A DNA stretch of 64,000 nt from Candidatus Zixiibacteriota bacterium. Lineage in GTDB: Bacteria; Zixibacteria; MSB-5A5; GN15; FEB-12. Location of the stretch: assembly GCA_035380245.1 (NCBI GenBank), contig DAOSXA010000003.1, forward strand, positions 639,676-703,675, in the 5' to 3' direction. Shown piece by piece: positions 43,754 through 52,559 of this stretch. The notes beneath the pieces are model-generated. The model did no database searches and was not told the DNA's origin. It saw nothing but the letters and a program-made list of their open reading frames with translations. Position 1 is the stretch's first letter; each line of letters opens with the position of its first letter. The position numbers and the translations under genes were made by a program.

Positions 43754-43785
43754 CTGCGCAATCACTTGCAGATATTGTGCGCAGC
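43754..43785. promoter_or_regulatory. Imperfect dyad upstream of second sigma-54 promoter
   Basis: CTGCGCAAT ... ATTGTGCGCAG, an imperfect inverted repeat about 200 bp before the predicted sigma-54 start. It shares TTGTGCG with the dyad at 42465-42483, hinting at a common activator. The gap 43735-44043 otherwise has no gene. Confidence 0.3.
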
Positions 43786-43946
43786 ATTCCAACAGTAAAT
43801 AAGAAATACGGGAGAAAATAAGTCCGACTAATCCCATCTCTATTTCGCCGAGAAATTGCGTTTGTAACTTATTGTTACTCAGCCTGTTTGTCGTCGGTTA
43901 ATGTTGCCGGGACGCCGCCGCTGTTAAATGCTGTTCACTCGGTTTT

Positions 43947-43962
43947 TGGCAACCGTTTTGCT
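43947..43962 (+). promoter_or_regulatory. Sigma-54 (-24/-12) promoter of the sugar transferase gene
   Basis: TGGCAA-N5-TTGCT with invariant GG and GC in correct spacing. Predicted start near 43973, 71 nt before the ATG at 44044. Confidence 0.8.
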
Positions 43963-44043
43963 CAAACCATGAGCGATAGCACTTACTTATGATATGAATT
44001 ACAAGGGCAGAGGCCGTAAGAACCTGCCTTTGGATGGAAATAG

Positions 44044-44982
44044 ATGGCAAACGAGCTTCACAACAATACCGACATAAGCGCCCACGACGGCGTTGCAATC
44101 CAGGCCGCTAACCCCGGTTTGGGGACAGCCCGGGGGATAGAAGTCGGATGGAATTCTGCTTCCTCGGTTTCATCGGTAAGCCTCTGGAACCAGCTTCAAT
44201 TCTACTACGGGGAATACTTCAAGGGAATATTGTTTGTTCTGGCCTCTACGATTTTTATATTGGCCGTGCCGACGATGCTAATGAAGCGGGAGTCCGCGAT
44301 GTCGTACGTTTTTCGGATCACTAAGCGTTTTGTGGATATAGCAGGAGCTTTAATCGGGCTGCTTCTGACTCTTCCGGTCTTTATCGTATTGCCTATTCTG
44401 ATCAAGCTTGATTCTCGCGGTCCGGTGTTCTACAGCCAGGCTAGAGTCGGCGAAAACCGTCGTAAGCATTCCCGTCGGTATTGTCAGAAAACCGATTTAT
44501 CGGAAGATCGTCGTAATCGCGACCGCCGTCGTTCTGATGCCGGTGGCCGAGTGTTTAAAGTCATGAAGTTTCGGACAATGGTCAACAACGCCGAGAAAGC
44601 CTCAGGGCCGGTATGGGCCACCAAGAACGACCCGCGTATCACCCGTCTGGGCCGATTCATGCGCAAGACGCGTTTGGATGAGATCCCTCAGTTTATCAAT
44701 GTGTTGGTAGGGGATATGTCGCTGGTAGGACCGCGCCCGGAACGTCCGAAATTCGTTGCTGATCTCAGCCAGAAAATCGATGACTATGAGCGTCGTCTGG
44801 ATGTCAAGCCGGGATTGACCGGGCTGGCGCAGGTGTCCTGCGGTTACGATACTTCGATTGAGTCCGTGGCCCGCAAACTCGAGTATGATCTGAAATATAT
44901 CGATGAATGGTCACCCTGGCTCGATTTCAAGATTCTATGCCGGACGGTTATTGTCGTTGTCACCGGTCGTGGAGCCAACTAG
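44044..44982 (+). CDS. Undecaprenyl-phosphate sugar phosphotransferase
   Basis: Bacterial sugar transferase (WcaJ/EpsL type) that starts exopolysaccharide repeat units. 312 aa: about 60 polar residues, one TM (ILFVLASTIFILAVPTMLMK), the reentrant membrane helix RFVDIAGALIGLLLTLPVFI, and the catalytic domain with KFRTMVNNAEKASG, RLGRFMRKTRLDEIPQFINV and GDMSLVGPRPERP, ending in the KPGLTGLAQVSCGYD segment. A strongly basic insertion of about 30 residues (RRNRDRRRSDAGG) sits between VGENRR and the RVFKVMKF strand. Single gene with its own sigma-54 promoter. Confidence 0.93.
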   Translation: MANELHNNTDISAHDGVAIQAANPGLGTARGIEVGWNSASSVSSVSLWNQLQFYYGEYFKGILFVLASTIFILAVPTMLMKRESAMSYVFRITKRFVDIAGALIGLLLTLPVFIVLPILIKLDSRGPVFYSQARVGENRRKHSRRYCQKTDLSEDRRNRDRRRSDAGGRVFKVMKFRTMVNNAEKASGPVWATKNDPRITRLGRFMRKTRLDEIPQFINVLVGDMSLVGPRPERPKFVADLSQKIDDYERRLDVKPGLTGLAQVSCGYDTSIESVARKLEYDLKYIDEWSPWLDFKILCRTVIVVVTGRGAN

Positions 44983-45011
44983 GCTACCGGTTGTCCCCCC
45001 GTAAATTTGAA

Positions 45012-45036
45012 AGCCGCTGTTACAGCGGCTTTTTTT
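45012..45036 (+). terminator. Intrinsic terminator after sugar transferase gene
   Basis: 8-bp stem AGCCGCTG/CAGCGGCT (45012-45019 with 45023-45030), TTA loop, then a run of T to 45036. Confidence 0.92.
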
Positions 45037-45131
45037 GTGCTCAATCAAAAGTCTGTAGAAAATGTCATACCTCCAGATATTCGTCTCCGATACAGAAGAG
45101 ATTTTTCGACAATTCTCAGCGTGGTAAACAG

Positions 45132-45160
45132 TTGTCATTAGTGGGATCATGTTTTATAAT
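45132..45160 (+). promoter_or_regulatory. Sigma-70 promoter of the PEGA operon
   Basis: TTGTCA (45132-45137), 17-bp spacer, TATAAT (45155-45160); predicted start near 45167, 26 nt before the ATG at 45193. Confidence 0.8.
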
Positions 45161-45192
45161 CCCTAAGCCCAAAAGCTACGGTTATTAAGAGT

Positions 45193-45933
45193 ATGTTTCG
45201 ACAACTGATGACAGACGCGACGACCTTTGTTCTCCTGATTATAATCATGGTGTTGTCGGTCTCCACGGCAGCAGCCGGTGAATCTTACACCCTGACAGTG
45301 GTGACTGATCCCCCCGGAGCATTGGTGACGGTTAAAGGGAAAGCGATTGCTACCGGGATCAGTCCGGTGCGTTTCGAGCAAGTGCCGGAAGGTGACTATA
45401 AGGTTGAGATATGTCTCTCCGGCTACGCGACCCATAAAGCCGAAGTCAAAGTCGGAAATGAACCTCTGGCTGATATAACCGTGAAATTAGCTCGGAAAAC
45501 TCGCCTCAAAGGTGCGTTGCGCTCGATGTTCATCCCCGGTTGGGGAACGGCCTATGCCGGACATAAAACTCGTGGTCAATCCTATTTTATTCTTTCAACG
45601 GCATCAGTGGTGACATTCTTTCTGGTGGAAGACTGGTTCCAGAGCAAGCACGACACCTATCAGGATATACGAGCTAAGTACAAAGCCTCCCGCACGGTGC
45701 ACGAACAGCAGTTCTGGTACGGCCATCTTGTGACGACGCAAAAGGATGCCTACGATGCCGAGAATGTTCGACGAGTTACGATAGGTTTGGTGGCCGGAAT
45801 TTATTCTATCAGTCTTCTCGATGCCCTGCTGTTTCCTGAACCTGCAGCGGGCGAACAACCGGCCAAGCGACTTAGCCTGAAACCGGTTATTAGTTCCGAC
45901 CGGACCGGGGTAAAACTGGCGTTCAGATTTTGA
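45193..45933 (+). CDS. PEGA-domain/DUF5683 envelope protein
   Basis: 246 aa. Signal peptide or anchor (VLLIIIMVLSVSTAAA), then a PEGA domain at about 30-98 (TVVTDPPGALVTVKGKAI ... GDYKVEICLSGYATHKAEV), then a DUF5683-type membrane part (LRSMFIPGWGTAYAGHKTRG) with about two to three TM helices and a C-terminal RTGVKLAFRF. PEGA domains often bind cell-surface partners. Starts a three-gene unit with the FN3 lipoprotein and a membrane protein. Confidence 0.85.
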   Translation: MFRQLMTDATTFVLLIIIMVLSVSTAAAGESYTLTVVTDPPGALVTVKGKAIATGISPVRFEQVPEGDYKVEICLSGYATHKAEVKVGNEPLADITVKLARKTRLKGALRSMFIPGWGTAYAGHKTRGQSYFILSTASVVTFFLVEDWFQSKHDTYQDIRAKYKASRTVHEQQFWYGHLVTTQKDAYDAENVRRVTIGLVAGIYSISLLDALLFPEPAAGEQPAKRLSLKPVISSDRTGVKLAFRF

Positions 45934-45946
45934 GGCTCTATTAGTA

Positions 45947-46357
45947 ATGAGAATCCTGAGCATATTGATTTTAGCCGCGCTGGTTATAATTGCCGGTTGT
46001 GACAGGTATGTGCCGGTCAGTTATCCAACCGAAGATCCCCCTGAGGATCTTTCGGTACCGGAGTTTACGAATATCGACCCGGGTCAAAACTCGCTGTTTC
46101 TTTCCTGGGAAATCGAGTCGGATACGAACGTTTCTTATTACCGGGTGTATCATGCCATAACGGAGACCGGATCGTTCACGGCGCATGATTCTACCGCCGG
46201 CTTGAGCATAACGATCGGCGGGCTGAACACGAGCGTAATTCACCGATTCGCCGTTGCTCCGGTTTCGAAGCATGGTATTGAAGGTTATTGGTCAAGGATC
46301 GTCACGCTGGCGCCGGCCAAGGTGTCGACCGGACGGCACGATGAAATAACCGACTAA
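45947..46357 (+). CDS. Fibronectin type III lipoprotein
   Basis: 136 aa. Lipoprotein signal with IIAGC lipobox, then one FN3-like domain (SLFLSWEIESDTNVSYYRVY ... VIHRFAVAPVSKHGIEGYWS). Short protein, likely anchored to an envelope membrane. Thirteen nt after the PEGA gene. Function unknown; protein-protein or glycan contact is plausible. Confidence 0.82.
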   Translation: MRILSILILAALVIIAGCDRYVPVSYPTEDPPEDLSVPEFTNIDPGQNSLFLSWEIESDTNVSYYRVYHAITETGSFTAHDSTAGLSITIGGLNTSVIHRFAVAPVSKHGIEGYWSRIVTLAPAKVSTGRHDEITD

Positions 46358-46391
46358 CAAGCGACCTTGAACTCTGACAGGAGCACAGGGA

Positions 46392-47237
46392 ATGAGTGTT
46401 GTCAGATACGTTAACAGATACATCTCAACCGTTATTGATACTCTCCGTCAAGTGAGTCTTGGTCGGGTCTGGTTGCTTTTTCTAGTCAACTTCCTCATTC
46501 AGTGGGGTATTCTGGTCGTTCTTGATAACTTCATGTGGCCGCCACTTTACGGTCCTGTGATGGCTTTCGTCGGATTGGTAGGCGATCAATATGCGACCGG
46601 TTTTTCTCATTACCCGGGTCATTTCATGATCCTGCCGTACGTGTTCGATTGGGCCAAACTGATCATCGGATTCATAATCGAGGGACCGATTCTGGGAGCG
46701 GCCGCTCTCATTTTATATGAGGATCATTTCGATTCACCGGAGGAAGAGAAGACTCCTCTGCGGGTCATTTTCTCTTCCTGGTTGTATCTGTCGCTGGCCT
46801 GGGCGTTGATGAATGGTCTGATGTTGCTTATTTCGGTATACCTTCCTGGTTATTTCGAGTCCTGGATGGCCGGTTCACCCCGGCGAATACTCGCGTATCA
46901 ATTCGTTTTATTACCGGCTGTTTATGTGGCTTTGCTCTCATTGCAGTTTTTCGTTATTCCGCGTATAGCGATATTCGGCGAGAACGTCTGGCAGGCTCTT
47001 AAGAGAGGGATGCTTATCAGTCTTCAGAATCCGGTTTCGACATTTTGTCTGGCGGCTCTGGTTCTGACCGGACCGGTGATAATGTCGTTTTTCACCGGGC
47101 AGCCGGGTTTGATCGTTGATAAATTCCGCCCGGAGCTGGTGTACTGGGCGTTGGTAGTCTCTTTGTTCGTGGAGATGATCGCCAACTTCCTCTGGATGGG
47201 AACCGCCGCCAGATTTCTAGTGGAAATAGAAGAGTGA
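46392..47237 (+). CDS. Multi-pass membrane protein of unknown function
   Basis: 281 aa with roughly five to six predicted transmembrane helices (for example VWLLFLVNFLIQWGILVVLD, LYLSLAWALMNGLMLLISVY, QFVLLPAVYVALLSLQFFVI). Family not recognised; pattern is like DUF-type membrane permease-fold proteins without conserved catalytic residues. AGGAG upstream of the ATG (about 10 nt). Third gene of the PEGA unit. Confidence 0.75.
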   Translation: MSVVRYVNRYISTVIDTLRQVSLGRVWLLFLVNFLIQWGILVVLDNFMWPPLYGPVMAFVGLVGDQYATGFSHYPGHFMILPYVFDWAKLIIGFIIEGPILGAAALILYEDHFDSPEEEKTPLRVIFSSWLYLSLAWALMNGLMLLISVYLPGYFESWMAGSPRRILAYQFVLLPAVYVALLSLQFFVIPRIAIFGENVWQALKRGMLISLQNPVSTFCLAALVLTGPVIMSFFTGQPGLIVDKFRPELVYWALVVSLFVEMIANFLWMGTAARFLVEIEE

Positions 47238-47357
47238 TTTTATCAGTTGTTTCAGGTTGAAAAGCCTGTGCCTTTTATCCGGGCAAGGATGCTTCCCGGA
47301 TCGTGAAATTCCCCTAAAAAACCTGTAAAACCGCCCAAAATCTGAACGATTGGCTAT

Positions 47358-47386
47358 TTATAAAACAAATCGCCGGTCGATAATAT
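47358..47386 (+). promoter_or_regulatory. Possible sigma-70 promoter of the activator gene
   Basis: TTATAA (47358-47363), 17-bp spacer, TAATAT (47381-47386); start near 47393, 25 nt before the ATG. The -35 box is weak. Confidence 0.4.
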
Positions 47387-47417
47387 ACGCATATACAAGG
47401 ATGTTGGGTAAGGCTGT

Positions 47418-48848
47418 ATGAAGAATATACTTCTGGTAGACGACGATAAAGATCTATCTCACTCACTGGCGAACCTGTTCGATCCGGAAAAGTTCAGTTT
47501 CCGGTTTTTAGAGGACGGTGACAAGGTCTGTAATTTCGTTACGGAAAACGAAGATATCGACCTGGTCATGCTCGATGTCAATCTCCCGAGTCTGTCGGGA
47601 CTCGAGGTGCTTAAGCAACTTCGTAAAGTCGATGACAGTCTTCCGGTGATTGTGATTTCCGGATTCGTTTCGACGGATGATGCCATTGAAGCGATGCGCG
47701 AAGGCGCCTTTGAATATCTGACGAAACCGTTCCAGATCGAGAAACTTATCGACTCGGTCAACAAGGCCTGCGGCTATGCTTCCAATCGCAAGAACCCGTT
47801 CGTGGTGGAGCAGGCCGAGGGACATACCAACGGAGTCGATGAGATCATCGGTCAATCTCCGGAGATTGTCGAGATCGCCAAGTTGATCGGTCAGGTAGCC
47901 AAGTCCGATGCCGCCGTTCTTATATTCGGCGAAAGCGGCACCGGTAAGGAACTGGTAGCTCGTGCGATTCATCGCAATTCCAATCGTCGTTCCAATGCCT
48001 TTCTCTCCGTCAATTGTGCCGCTTTGCCCGAGACGCTGCTCGAGTCGGAGTTGTTCGGCCATGAAAAGGGTGCATTTACCGGCGCCTATTTCAAACGAAT
48101 CGGCAAGTTCGAGCAGGCCGACAAAGGCTCGCTTTTCCTCGATGAGATTGCCGACATGTCGATGTTGACACAGTCGAAGCTGCTCCGCGTTCTTCAGGAA
48201 AAGAAATTCGAGCGAGTCGGCGGCAACGACTCGATCGAAGTCGATGTCCGGATTATCGCCGCTACCAACAAGTCACTGGTGCAGGCCATGAAGGACGGCT
48301 CTTTCCGGGTCGATCTGTTCTACCGTCTCAAGGTCGTATCGCTTTTCATTCCGCCGCTGAGGGAGCGTCGGACCGATATCCCTCTTTTGGTCAACCATTT
48401 CACCAAGAAATTCTCAGGACAGCTCAATCAGCCGAAACGGAATGTCTCGAAAAAGGCGATCCAGTTGCTGATGAAATACCAGTGGCCGGGCAACGTGCGT
48501 GAGTTGGAAAACAACGTGCATACCGCGCTGGTGATGTCCAAGAACGAAGAGCTTCAGCCCGAAGATTTCCCGATCTTCAACGAGGACAAGAGTAAGGTTA
48601 CGGTCGATCCCGCGACGATTAAAGACGACTATTTCGAGGCGTTCAAAAAAATCGTCGATCCGGCCATGCCGAGGTTGATTGCCAACTCGCCGGGACAGAT
48701 ATTCCATTTGCTCGAATCGGCTTTCGAGCAGGCGGTGATTTCGTCCTGTCTGAAGCATTTCGAAGGCAACCAGGTCAAGACCTCCGAAACGTTGGGTATT
48801 TCCAGAAACACCCTGCGTGATCGCGTCGCCCGGTTCCAGATATATTAA
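47418..48848 (+). CDS. Sigma-54-dependent response regulator (NtrC/PrsR class)
   Basis: 476 aa. Receiver domain (residues 1-120: DDD at 8-10, phospho-acceptor D53, K103), AAA+ domain with Walker A GESGTGKE (171-178), the sigma-54-contacting GAFTGA loop (218-223), Walker B SLFLDEIADM, and a C-terminal Fis-type helix-turn-helix (SETLGISRNTLRDRVARF). It remodels sigma-54 polymerase after phosphorylation by a sensor kinase, not seen here. The two sigma-54 promoters 3.5 and 4.8 kb upstream are natural targets, as in PrsR/PEP-CTERM-type exopolysaccharide loci; that link is inference. Confidence 0.95.
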   Translation: MKNILLVDDDKDLSHSLANLFDPEKFSFRFLEDGDKVCNFVTENEDIDLVMLDVNLPSLSGLEVLKQLRKVDDSLPVIVISGFVSTDDAIEAMREGAFEYLTKPFQIEKLIDSVNKACGYASNRKNPFVVEQAEGHTNGVDEIIGQSPEIVEIAKLIGQVAKSDAAVLIFGESGTGKELVARAIHRNSNRRSNAFLSVNCAALPETLLESELFGHEKGAFTGAYFKRIGKFEQADKGSLFLDEIADMSMLTQSKLLRVLQEKKFERVGGNDSIEVDVRIIAATNKSLVQAMKDGSFRVDLFYRLKVVSLFIPPLRERRTDIPLLVNHFTKKFSGQLNQPKRNVSKKAIQLLMKYQWPGNVRELENNVHTALVMSKNEELQPEDFPIFNEDKSKVTVDPATIKDDYFEAFKKIVDPAMPRLIANSPGQIFHLLESAFEQAVISSCLKHFEGNQVKTSETLGISRNTLRDRVARFQIY

Positions 48849-49092
48849 TCCTCGACAACGACGAATCAGTTCGTTCCCGTAACGCGACGAGTGTGCCTGG
48901 GAGCGTAGGACGACGCCTGTCTGTTCCCTCGCGGTTGAGACAAGCCCCGCCGCTGCGTGTGATTCCGGGTTCGCGGATGGCGTAACGGTCGGCTTGGTAT
49001 CGCCTGTATTGAAATACTGCTCTGGCAAATGTCCAAGTGTCCGATCCTGCGATCCGATTCCATCGCACAGATATGTTTGGCAGAATGTTATT

Positions 49093-49119
49093 TTGTCCGT
49101 GTGATGAATCTGCTATAAT
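49093..49119 (+). promoter_or_regulatory. Promoter placing the start at the sbcD ATG
   Basis: Perfect TATAAT (49114-49119) with a weak TTGTCC (49093-49098, 15-bp spacer). Its +1 falls on about 49126, the A of the sbcD ATG. No Shine-Dalgarno is present, so the mRNA may be leaderless. The rest of 48849-49092 shows no gene. Confidence 0.55.
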
Positions 49120-49125
49120 AACGCC

Positions 49126-50253
49126 ATGAAACTGTGCCATTTTTCCGACAGCCATTTGGGTGCGGGGGAGAATTTCCATCGACGAGCTTCCTCAGGGCTT
49201 ACCGTACGTCAGGAAGATATGATCGGGGCATTCTGTGAAGCGGTCGATAAGATCATTGCCCTGCAACCCGATCTGTGTATTTATTCCGGTGATTTGTTTC
49301 ATTCGGTCCGACCGCTCAACAGCATTATTGCTCGGGCCGGTGAGCAGTTCTATCGACTGGCCGAAGAGAAGGGGATTCCCACGGTTCTTATTGCAGGGAA
49401 TCATGACGCTCCCAAGCAACCGCATATCGGGGCGGCAGTCGATATCTTCCGTCAGATAGACAACCTTTATATTGCCAGCCGGGGAGAGTTGGAGATTTTC
49501 GAACTGACCGGCAGACGTATTTTTGCTTTGCCTCATTGCCTGACTACGGCTGATCTGGCCCGCGAAATCGAAAAGATCAATCTCGAATCGGACTTGAGCG
49601 ACGACATCCTCGTAGCTCACGGTGTCGCGGCCGGGATGCCGGAATTTTCTATGGCCGATCTCAAAGAGCAGGAACTGCCGTTAACCCTGCTGGATCGATT
49701 CGGTTATGCCGCGCTGGGGCATTTTCATAACTTCTGTCAGGTGTCGAAACATGCCTGGTATGCGGGGTCGACCGAGCGCCTTTCACAGTCGGAACGTACC
49801 TCGGAAAAAGGTTTCGCGGTCGTCGAGTTCGATCCGCTTCGAGTGAAATTCGAATGTGTGACTTCACGAACGATGCTCGACCTGCCGCAAATCGATGCCA
49901 GCCAGAAGCGCGGGGATGAACTGGCCACGTTGCTGATTGATACGGTTGAAGCGGCAAAAGCCGAGAATCGTATCGTACGTTTGAATGTCACCGGAGTCAG
50001 TGATGAGGCGCTCAAAACAATCCCGGCAGCGGTGATTACGGAATTAAAGGAGAAGTCGTTCGACCTCAACATCCGTTTTACTCGCGAGTCGGCAGACGAG
50101 GATGCACCGCAATTCGGCAAAACTTCATTCGCTCATATCGAACAAGGATTCCTTGATTTCCTGTTGTCGGCCAACCTGTCAGGATATGACAAGGACCGCC
50201 TCCGGAAAGAAGCGGTCCGATATCTTCGAGAACTTTCCGACCAGTCCGCTTAG
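49126..50253 (+). CDS. SbcD/Mre11-like exonuclease, metallophosphoesterase
   Basis: 375 aa. All five phosphoesterase motifs are present: FSDSHLGAG, YSGDLFHSVRP, AGNHDAPKQPH, VAHGVAAG and LGHFHNFC. The 5-10% more C-terminal part resembles the SbcD capping domain. In the common arrangement an ATPase gene sbcC follows; here it is missing and a convergent symporter gene lies 1 nt past the stop. So it is an orphan, or its partner is elsewhere. Could also be YhaO-type. Confidence 0.85.
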   Translation: MKLCHFSDSHLGAGENFHRRASSGLTVRQEDMIGAFCEAVDKIIALQPDLCIYSGDLFHSVRPLNSIIARAGEQFYRLAEEKGIPTVLIAGNHDAPKQPHIGAAVDIFRQIDNLYIASRGELEIFELTGRRIFALPHCLTTADLAREIEKINLESDLSDDILVAHGVAAGMPEFSMADLKEQELPLTLLDRFGYAALGHFHNFCQVSKHAWYAGSTERLSQSERTSEKGFAVVEFDPLRVKFECVTSRTMLDLPQIDASQKRGDELATLLIDTVEAAKAENRIVRLNVTGVSDEALKTIPAAVITELKEKSFDLNIRFTRESADEDAPQFGKTSFAHIEQGFLDFLLSANLSGYDKDRLRKEAVRYLRELSDQSA

Positions 50254-50254
50254 A

Positions 50255-51625
50255 TTAAAAATCAACGAACGGTAAAAGCTGTACGCCGTGCAAAAGCACG
50301 ATCAGGATAGCAATTGGTGTCAGGTATTTTACGATGAACTTGAAAGCCCCCGCGAACGAATCCGACAGGTTGAGTTCTTCTTTGCGTACGGCGTCCGAGA
50401 CAACCCATCCAAGGAAGATCACCGTCAATAGACCGCCGATCGGCAGCATGTAGTTAGTCGAGGTGACATCAATCAATCCGAACACGGTCAGGTTTGTAAA
50501 GGGCACCATAGCATGAGGATTGGCTGCAAACAGTCCGACTAGGTAGATCGCTGAGGCCATGATCAGGGTGGCTTTCATACGACTCCAGCCGCGTTCATCA
50601 ATGAAATACGAGACGACTACCTCCAATAAACTGATACCGGAGGTCAACGCGGCAAACGAAAGCAGGATGAAGAACGGGACGGATATCCACGGTCCCGTTT
50701 CAGCGAAAAGAACCGGAAGAGTTTTGAAGATCAATCCGACCGACTGACTCGGTTCCATGTTGTAATGGAACACCAGCGAGAAGATAGCTACACCGGCGAT
50801 AAGGGCAATCAGGGTATCGAGGATTGAAATGGTGATGGCATCCTTGACCAGACTGCTTCCACGTTTCATGTAACTGCCGTAGGTTATCATTGCCCCCATA
50901 CCCAGCGACAGGGTGAAGAAGGCATGCCCCAACGCGGACAGTACCCCTTCCGCCGACAGCTTGGAAAAATCCGGTTTGAAGAGAAACGCTATCGCTTGAC
51001 CGCCGCCGTGCGTGGCAATGATGCCGTAGGTTGCCAGCCCGACTAGAATAATGACCAGGAGCGGCATCAGGATTTTGTTCCACCGCTCAATGCCGCGCTG
51101 TACACCACCGATAACGATGAGGGTGCACAGTACCATGAACAAGGTGTGCCAGACGGAAGTGTCAAAGGCGCTGCCGGCGAGAGCATCGAACTGCTCCATG
51201 ATGTCGGCCGCGGAGCCGCTGAAACCCTGCAATGATTTGTAAACGTAAGCCATGGACCAGCCGGCAATCACGGAGTAGATAGCGAGAATGACGAAACCCG
51301 ATAAAATACCCAGCCAGCCGGTTAAACGCCAGGGGCTGCCCTTGCGATGCATAGCTTGAAAAGCACCCACGGGACTTTTTTGAGAACGTCGGCCGATGAT
51401 CAACTCGGCCAACATAGCCGGAAGCCCCACCACTACAACCGACAACAGATAAACCAGGACAAAGGCGCCGCCGCCGTAGTCTCCGGTAATGTAAGGAAAT
51501 TTCCAGATGTTGCCGAGACCGATAGCCGATCCGGCCGCCGCCAGGATGAAGCCGAGATGTGTTCCCCAATTGCCTCGGGTCGATTGGGATGATGTTTTCG
51601 TGTCGCCGGTGGGTTGTTCTGCCAT
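50255..51625 (-). CDS. Sodium:neurotransmitter symporter (NSS) family transporter
   Basis: 456 aa from ATG at 51625, chosen because GGAG lies about 7 nt upstream on this strand; an upstream GTG at 51712 would add 29 unlikely residues. TM1 signature GTHLGFILAAAGSAIGLGNI then WKFPYITGDYGGGAFVLVYL is that of LeuT-like sodium-coupled amino-acid importers, and about 12 TM helices follow. It is convergent with sbcD (stops 1 nt apart) and divergent from the barrel gene at 51848. Confidence 0.95.
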   Translation of the reverse strand: MAEQPTGDTKTSSQSTRGNWGTHLGFILAAAGSAIGLGNIWKFPYITGDYGGGAFVLVYLLSVVVVGLPAMLAELIIGRRSQKSPVGAFQAMHRKGSPWRLTGWLGILSGFVILAIYSVIAGWSMAYVYKSLQGFSGSAADIMEQFDALAGSAFDTSVWHTLFMVLCTLIVIGGVQRGIERWNKILMPLLVIILVGLATYGIIATHGGGQAIAFLFKPDFSKLSAEGVLSALGHAFFTLSLGMGAMITYGSYMKRGSSLVKDAITISILDTLIALIAGVAIFSLVFHYNMEPSQSVGLIFKTLPVLFAETGPWISVPFFILLSFAALTSGISLLEVVVSYFIDERGWSRMKATLIMASAIYLVGLFAANPHAMVPFTNLTVFGLIDVTSTNYMLPIGGLLTVIFLGWVVSDAVRKEELNLSDSFAGAFKFIVKYLTPIAILIVLLHGVQLLPFVDF

Positions 51626-51847
51626 GACTCCTCTCCGAACACTGATGATGACGACGGGGCAGACCACTACCCGGATTCCGCGCCCCAGTCCATTGTATAG
51701 AACCGCAACCAACCGGCCAGGTCATTGGGTGTCAACAATTAATAGACTCTCAGCTATTTTTGTTGAATGTCTCGAAGGGAACATCTTATGTGAAGATGCG
51801 ATTGTATAAGACTGAAATTATATTCCAGATGTGATCTTAGAGGTAAG

Positions 51848-52522
51848 ATGATGCGAAGAGTTTTATTAGCCCTGACGTTGCTGGTGGTGGTCGGTGCCGG
51901 ATCGGTCCACGCTGTCGATGCGTTCGGTTCGGTTTTCGGTACATTGATGACAGGGAAAGCGATCGGAGATAATCGGGGCGATATGATGATCGGCGTCGGT
52001 GTGGCTGACCGGACCTCGGTTTTCGGTCGCTTTACCTATGGATTGTCCGATTTTTCCGAGGGATCGATCAAGTTAGGACTGGCCGACGATGAAGGATTCG
52101 ATACCAAGCTGGCTTTCGGGGTCGATTACAACTACCAATTACTGGATGTCGATGCCGGACTATCCGATCCTTTTGACCTGAAACTGGGAGGTTTCGGGGA
52201 ATATGTCGATCTTGGATCGTTGTCGGTTTGGCAGATCGGCGGTAAGGCTACCGGTTCCTATCCCTTTGCGCTTTCAAACGGCACGACTCTGTCTCCGTAC
52301 GGTTCGTTCAATGTCCGTATGGAGGGCTACAGCATGGACGACTATGTGATTGAAACCGGAAGCGGACTACATACGGTAGAGGGAGACTCCGAGACGGAAT
52401 TGAAGTTCGGACTTTCGTTCGGTACTTCCTGGAGATTCAATAAAAACGTGGCGATTTTTGGAGAATTCCAGTTTGACGGCAACGAAGGTTTGTTTTTTGG
52501 TCTCAGTTATGGAATGCTTTGA
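51848..52522 (+). CDS. Small outer-membrane beta-barrel protein
   Basis: 224 aa, signal peptide (MMRRVLLALTLLVVVGAGSV-HA). Beta-strand pattern with alternating residues and C-terminal GLSYGML. No family confidently recognised; resembles OprF/OmpW-sized barrels. AGAGG precedes the ATG. First gene of the plus-strand envelope cluster; uppP starts 37 nt later. The gap 51626-51847 contains no gene. Confidence 0.78.
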   Translation: MMRRVLLALTLLVVVGAGSVHAVDAFGSVFGTLMTGKAIGDNRGDMMIGVGVADRTSVFGRFTYGLSDFSEGSIKLGLADDEGFDTKLAFGVDYNYQLLDVDAGLSDPFDLKLGGFGEYVDLGSLSVWQIGGKATGSYPFALSNGTTLSPYGSFNVRMEGYSMDDYVIETGSGLHTVEGDSETELKFGLSFGTSWRFNKNVAIFGEFQFDGNEGLFFGLSYGML

Positions 52523-52559
52523 TCCGTACGCTGTCTACAATTTCAGGAAGGCGTCGTAG

